This document shows positions 31,055 through 33,724 of a stretch of 33,724 nucleotides of DNA, piece by piece. The notes beneath the pieces were generated by a model that was not told the DNA's origin, made no database searches, and worked only from the letters and a program-made list of their open reading frames with translations. Both the position numbers and the translations under genes were made by a program. The stretch is from Acidobacteriota bacterium. GTDB taxonomy: Bacteria > Acidobacteriota > Blastocatellia > Pyrinomonadales > Pyrinomonadaceae. The stretch is taken from the NCBI GenBank assembly GCA_020200135.1, contig JAIVJI010000033.1, positions 1 through 33,724 of the forward strand, read 5' to 3'. Every line of letters begins with the position of its first letter. The first letter of the stretch is position 1.

Positions 31055-31084
31055 TTGCCGCCGCCGCGCGTGCCCGGCTACAAT
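31055..31084 (+). promoter_or_regulatory. promoter of the propeller/amidohydrolase gene
   Basis: TTGCCG (31055-31060), 18-bp spacer, TACAAT (31079-31084), the same layout as at 1591 and 18482. The gene starts 83 bp downstream. Confidence 0.55.
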
Positions 31085-31166
31085 GCGGACGCCGGCAGGC
31101 CAGCCGGTTCCAACAGCAAAGGAATTTCTACAGAACGTCCGAACCCGTCTCACGCGAGGTGAAAGT

Positions 31167-33724
31167 GTGTCCCGAAGATTCACAGCACTCCTCCTGACGC
31201 TCTCGTTCGCGCTCTCGTCGCTCGCGCCCGCGCGCGCGCAGAGCCCGACGCCGACGCCGCAGGACAAAGACAAGCAGCTCCAGGACGCGCAGAAGAAGAT
31301 AGAGCAGTTGCAGGAGGCCATGAAGAGGCCCGAGCCCTGGGACGTCGAGGCCGAGCACGGGCCGACCAGCACGGTCGAGTTCGACACGGACGAGGGGACG
31401 TGGATGAGCTGCGACGTCTCGCCCGACGGCCGCACCATCGTCTTCGACCTCCTCGGCGACCTCTACCGCATGCCCGTCACGGGCGGCAAGGCGGAGCTGC
31501 TCGCCGGCGGCGTCGCGTGGGAGTGGCAGCCGCGCTTCTCGCCCGACGGCAGGCTCATCGCCTTCACCTCCGACCGCGACGGCGGCGACAACATCTGGGT
31601 GATGGACTCGGACGGGAAGAACCGCCGGCAGGTGACGAAGGAGACGCAGCGACTTCTGAACACGCCCGACTGGACGCCCGACGGGCAGTACCTCCTCGCG
31701 CGCAAGCACTTCGTGGACACGCGCTCGCTCGGCGCCGGCGAAATCTGGATGTACCACGTCCAGGGGGGCGGTAAGGGCGTGCAGCTGACCGAGCGCCCGA
31801 ACTGGACGGCCAACATCGGCGAGCCCGCGGCCGACCCGCAGGGGCGCTTCGTCTACTTCGTCGCCAGCACGGCCTTCGACTACAACAAGAACGTCTACGA
31901 CAGCATCTACTGGATCGACCGCTACGACACGCAGAAGGGCCGCCGCTCGACCTTCGTCCGCGGCGCGGGCGGGAGCGTGCGGCCGGCGGTCTCGCCCGAC
32001 GGCCGCTACCTCTCCTTCATCCGGCGCGTCGGCCTAAAGTCCGCCCTCTTCCTGCGCGAGATAGCCACCGGCCGCGAGTGGCCCGTCTTCGACGGCCTCA
32101 CGCGCGACCAGCAGGAGACCTGGGCCGTCTACGGCACGTACCCCGGCTACGCCTGGACGCCCGACGGCAAGTCGATCGTCATCACGGCGATGGGCAAGCT
32201 CGTCCGCGTGGACGTGGCGGCGAAGAAGGCCACGCCGATACCTTTCAGCGCCCACGTCTCGCAGAAGGTGACCGAGGCGGTGCGCTCGCCCGTCAAAGTC
32301 GCGCCCGAGCGCGAACGCGCGCGGCTGCTCCGCTGGGCGCAGCGCGCGGCCGGCGGCCCGCGCGTCGTCTACAGCGCGCTCGGCAAAATCTACGTCAAGG
32401 AGGGTGAGGGCGAGCCGCGCCGCCTCTTCAAGACGAACTACCTCGAATACGCCCCGAGCTTGAGCGCGGACGGGAAGCGCCTGACCTACGTCACCTGGAG
32501 CGACGCGGAGAAGGGCGCGGTGTGGGTCGCCAACTCCGACGGCACGAGCGCGCGCAAGATAACGGCCGCGGGCGACCAGTACGCCAACCCGGTCTTCTCG
32601 CGCGACGGGTCGAAGATCGCTTACCTGAAGGGGCGCGGCAGCGTCTACCACGAGGAGGATTTGGCGAGCGACTCGACCTTCGAGATTCACTACTGGGACG
32701 GCGCGCGCCACAACTACGTGATGGACTTGCAGAGCCGCGGCACGAACGCGCGGATGCCCGTGCTCACGTTCGACGCGGCGGGCGAGAGCATCTACTTCAT
32801 GGAGGCCGGGGGCGGCCCGGGCGGCGACCCGGCCGAGCCGGCGCGCTTTATCACGTACCTTTCCAGTGTCAAGCTCGCCGGCGACGACGCGCGCCGCCAC
32901 ATCGAGGGCACCTACGTCACGGAGATAGTCCCGTCGCCCGACGGCAACTACGTCTTCTTCAAGGAGCAGCACAAGCTCTACGTCGCGCCGCTGCCGAAGG
33001 TCGGCAAGACCGTCCGCTTGAGCTCGACCGAGACGGGCGTGCCGGTGCGCCCCGTCTCCACGTCCTCGGGCGACTGGCTGGCGTGGGCGGCGGACAGCAA
33101 GTCCGTCCAGTGGACGCTCGGCGAGAACTTCTACGAGCAGAGCCTTGAGAACGCGCTGCGCGCGCTCGCCAAGGACGAGAAGGCGCCCGAGCCGCGAAAG
33201 ACCGTCATCGGCTTCGACTTCGAGACGGCGCGGCCGCGCGGCGTCTTGGCGCTCACCAACGCGCGCGTCGTGACGATGCGCGGCGACGAGGTCATCGAGC
33301 GCGGCACGGTGCTCGTCGAGGACAACCGCGTCAGGGAGGTCGGCGCGCGCGTCCAGATTCCGGCGAACGCCAAACGCATCGACCTCGCCGGCAAGACCGT
33401 CATCCCCGGCCTCGTCGACGTACACGCGCACATGAGCTACGACACGCTCGACATCATCCCCGAGAAGCAGTGGCCCTACTGGGCCAACCTCGCCTACGGG
33501 GTGACGACGACGCACGACCCCTCGGCCGCGACCCAGACCGTCTTCGCGCAGTCCGAGATGGTCAAGTCGGGCGCGATGACGGGGCCGCGCGTCTTCTCGA
33601 CCGGCTACATCCTCTACGGCGCGGAGAACCCGGAGAAGGCGGTCGTCAACTCCTACGACGACGCGCGCGCGCACCTCGAACGCCTGAAGGCGGTGGGCGC
33701 CTTCTCGGTCAAGAGCTACAACCA
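31167..33724 (+). CDS. secreted TolB-like propeller / amidohydrolase fusion (3' end beyond the window)
   Basis: At least 852 codons from a GTG at 31167 with GAGGTGA 5 nt upstream; the frame is still open at the end. A signal peptide ends near ARAQ. A short coiled coil follows, then WD40/TolB-type propeller blades (CDVSPDGRTIVFD; PRFSPDGRLIAFTSDRDGGDNIWVMD cut here as separate motifs; AVSPDGRYLSF; SADGKRLTYVTW; SRDGSKIAYLKG). From about residue 690 an amidohydrolase domain begins (LTNARVVTMRGDEVIERG), with the metal-binding His-x-His in VDVHAHMS. Such fusions are exported hydrolases of unknown substrate, common in Acidobacteriota and Bacteroidota. Later metal ligands lie outside the window. 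Confidence 0.9.
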   Translation, partial: MSRRFTALLLTLSFALSSLAPARAQSPTPTPQDKDKQLQDAQKKIEQLQEAMKRPEPWDVEAEHGPTSTVEFDTDEGTWMSCDVSPDGRTIVFDLLGDLYRMPVTGGKAELLAGGVAWEWQPRFSPDGRLIAFTSDRDGGDNIWVMDSDGKNRRQVTKETQRLLNTPDWTPDGQYLLARKHFVDTRSLGAGEIWMYHVQGGGKGVQLTERPNWTANIGEPAADPQGRFVYFVASTAFDYNKNVYDSIYWIDRYDTQKGRRSTFVRGAGGSVRPAVSPDGRYLSFIRRVGLKSALFLREIATGREWPVFDGLTRDQQETWAVYGTYPGYAWTPDGKSIVITAMGKLVRVDVAAKKATPIPFSAHVSQKVTEAVRSPVKVAPERERARLLRWAQRAAGGPRVVYSALGKIYVKEGEGEPRRLFKTNYLEYAPSLSADGKRLTYVTWSDAEKGAVWVANSDGTSARKITAAGDQYANPVFSRDGSKIAYLKGRGSVYHEEDLASDSTFEIHYWDGARHNYVMDLQSRGTNARMPVLTFDAAGESIYFMEAGGGPGGDPAEPARFITYLSSVKLAGDDARRHIEGTYVTEIVPSPDGNYVFFKEQHKLYVAPLPKVGKTVRLSSTETGVPVRPVSTSSGDWLAWAADSKSVQWTLGENFYEQSLENALRALAKDEKAPEPRKTVIGFDFETARPRGVLALTNARVVTMRGDEVIERGTVLVEDNRVREVGARVQIPANAKRIDLAGKTVIPGLVDVHAHMSYDTLDIIPEKQWPYWANLAYGVTTTHDPSAATQTVFAQSEMVKSGAMTGPRVFSTGYILYGAENPEKAVVNSYDDARAHLERLKAVGAFSVKSYN

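Noticed and set aside
32034..33674. 546-codon open frame on the minus strand
   Set aside because: Exact antisense of the propeller/amidohydrolase gene, Arg/Val/Ala/Asp-rich, no ribosome site or family motif; a shadow caused by GC-rich codon bias.

Overview
The window is about 33.7 kb of GC-rich bacterial chromosome, mostly near 65-70% GC by eye. The best guess for the host is Acidobacteriota, probably class Blastocatellia. This is an inference from a secreted VWA protein of the type common in acidobacteria, several secreted TPR and carboxypeptidase-regulatory-like proteins, a TolB-propeller/amidohydrolase fusion, and two pyrophosphate-type phosphofructokinases. No rRNA, CRISPR array, prophage or transposase is visible.

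Layout. 1-1.4 kb: the 3' end of an unknown gene, tRNA-Leu(CAG), and a secreted protein with three acidic EF-hand-like repeats. 1.6-4.9 kb: the housekeeping run yggS, yggT, yebC, ruvC, with a four-helix-bundle gene between yebC and ruvC that lies between the arms of a 30-bp inverted repeat. 5.0-10.3 kb: an exported SH3-like protein, a small coiled-coil protein, a 440-bp spacer with a 21-bp tandem repeat, and a 1156-residue MmeI-like restriction-modification enzyme whose target-recognition part is AT-rich. 10.5-13.0 kb: a LysW-like zinc protein, a VWA protein, a carboxypeptidase-regulatory-like protein and a small HTH protein. 13.0-18.4 kb (minus strand): a histidine kinase and NtrC-type regulator, then secreted proteins and lipoproteins. 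18.8-23.5 kb: an unusual penicillin-binding transpeptidase, a secreted TPR-like protein, RNase III and a GmhB-like phosphatase. 23.6-27.2 kb (minus strand): a remnant of a sigma-54 regulator, two phosphofructokinases in tandem, and a Cas4-family nuclease split into two overlapping membrane-anchored genes. 27.3-33.7 kb: an aldo/keto reductase, a 48-residue membrane protein, tRNA-Lys(CTT), an M28 peptidase without a signal peptide, a tRNA-Arg(CCG) fragment, and a propeller/amidohydrolase gene that runs off the end.

Three observations stand out. First, four intergenic hairpins at 3.9/4.3, 10.7, 16.8 and 25.0 kb are built of 7-bp units, and most units carry a stop triplet. Because 7 is one more than a multiple of 3, each arm closes all three reading frames, and the inverted arm does so for the other strand. 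Four neighbouring genes take their stop codon from such an arm. One copy of one family holds the four-helix-bundle gene and the other copy is empty. Second, the Cas4-like nuclease has its first Fe-S cysteine and metal-binding histidine on one polypeptide, and its D, E-x-K, Q-x3-Y and last three cysteines on the next; each half carries one membrane helix at the junction. Third, the tRNA-Arg fragment breaks off in the T-loop just where the leaderless M28 peptidase begins.
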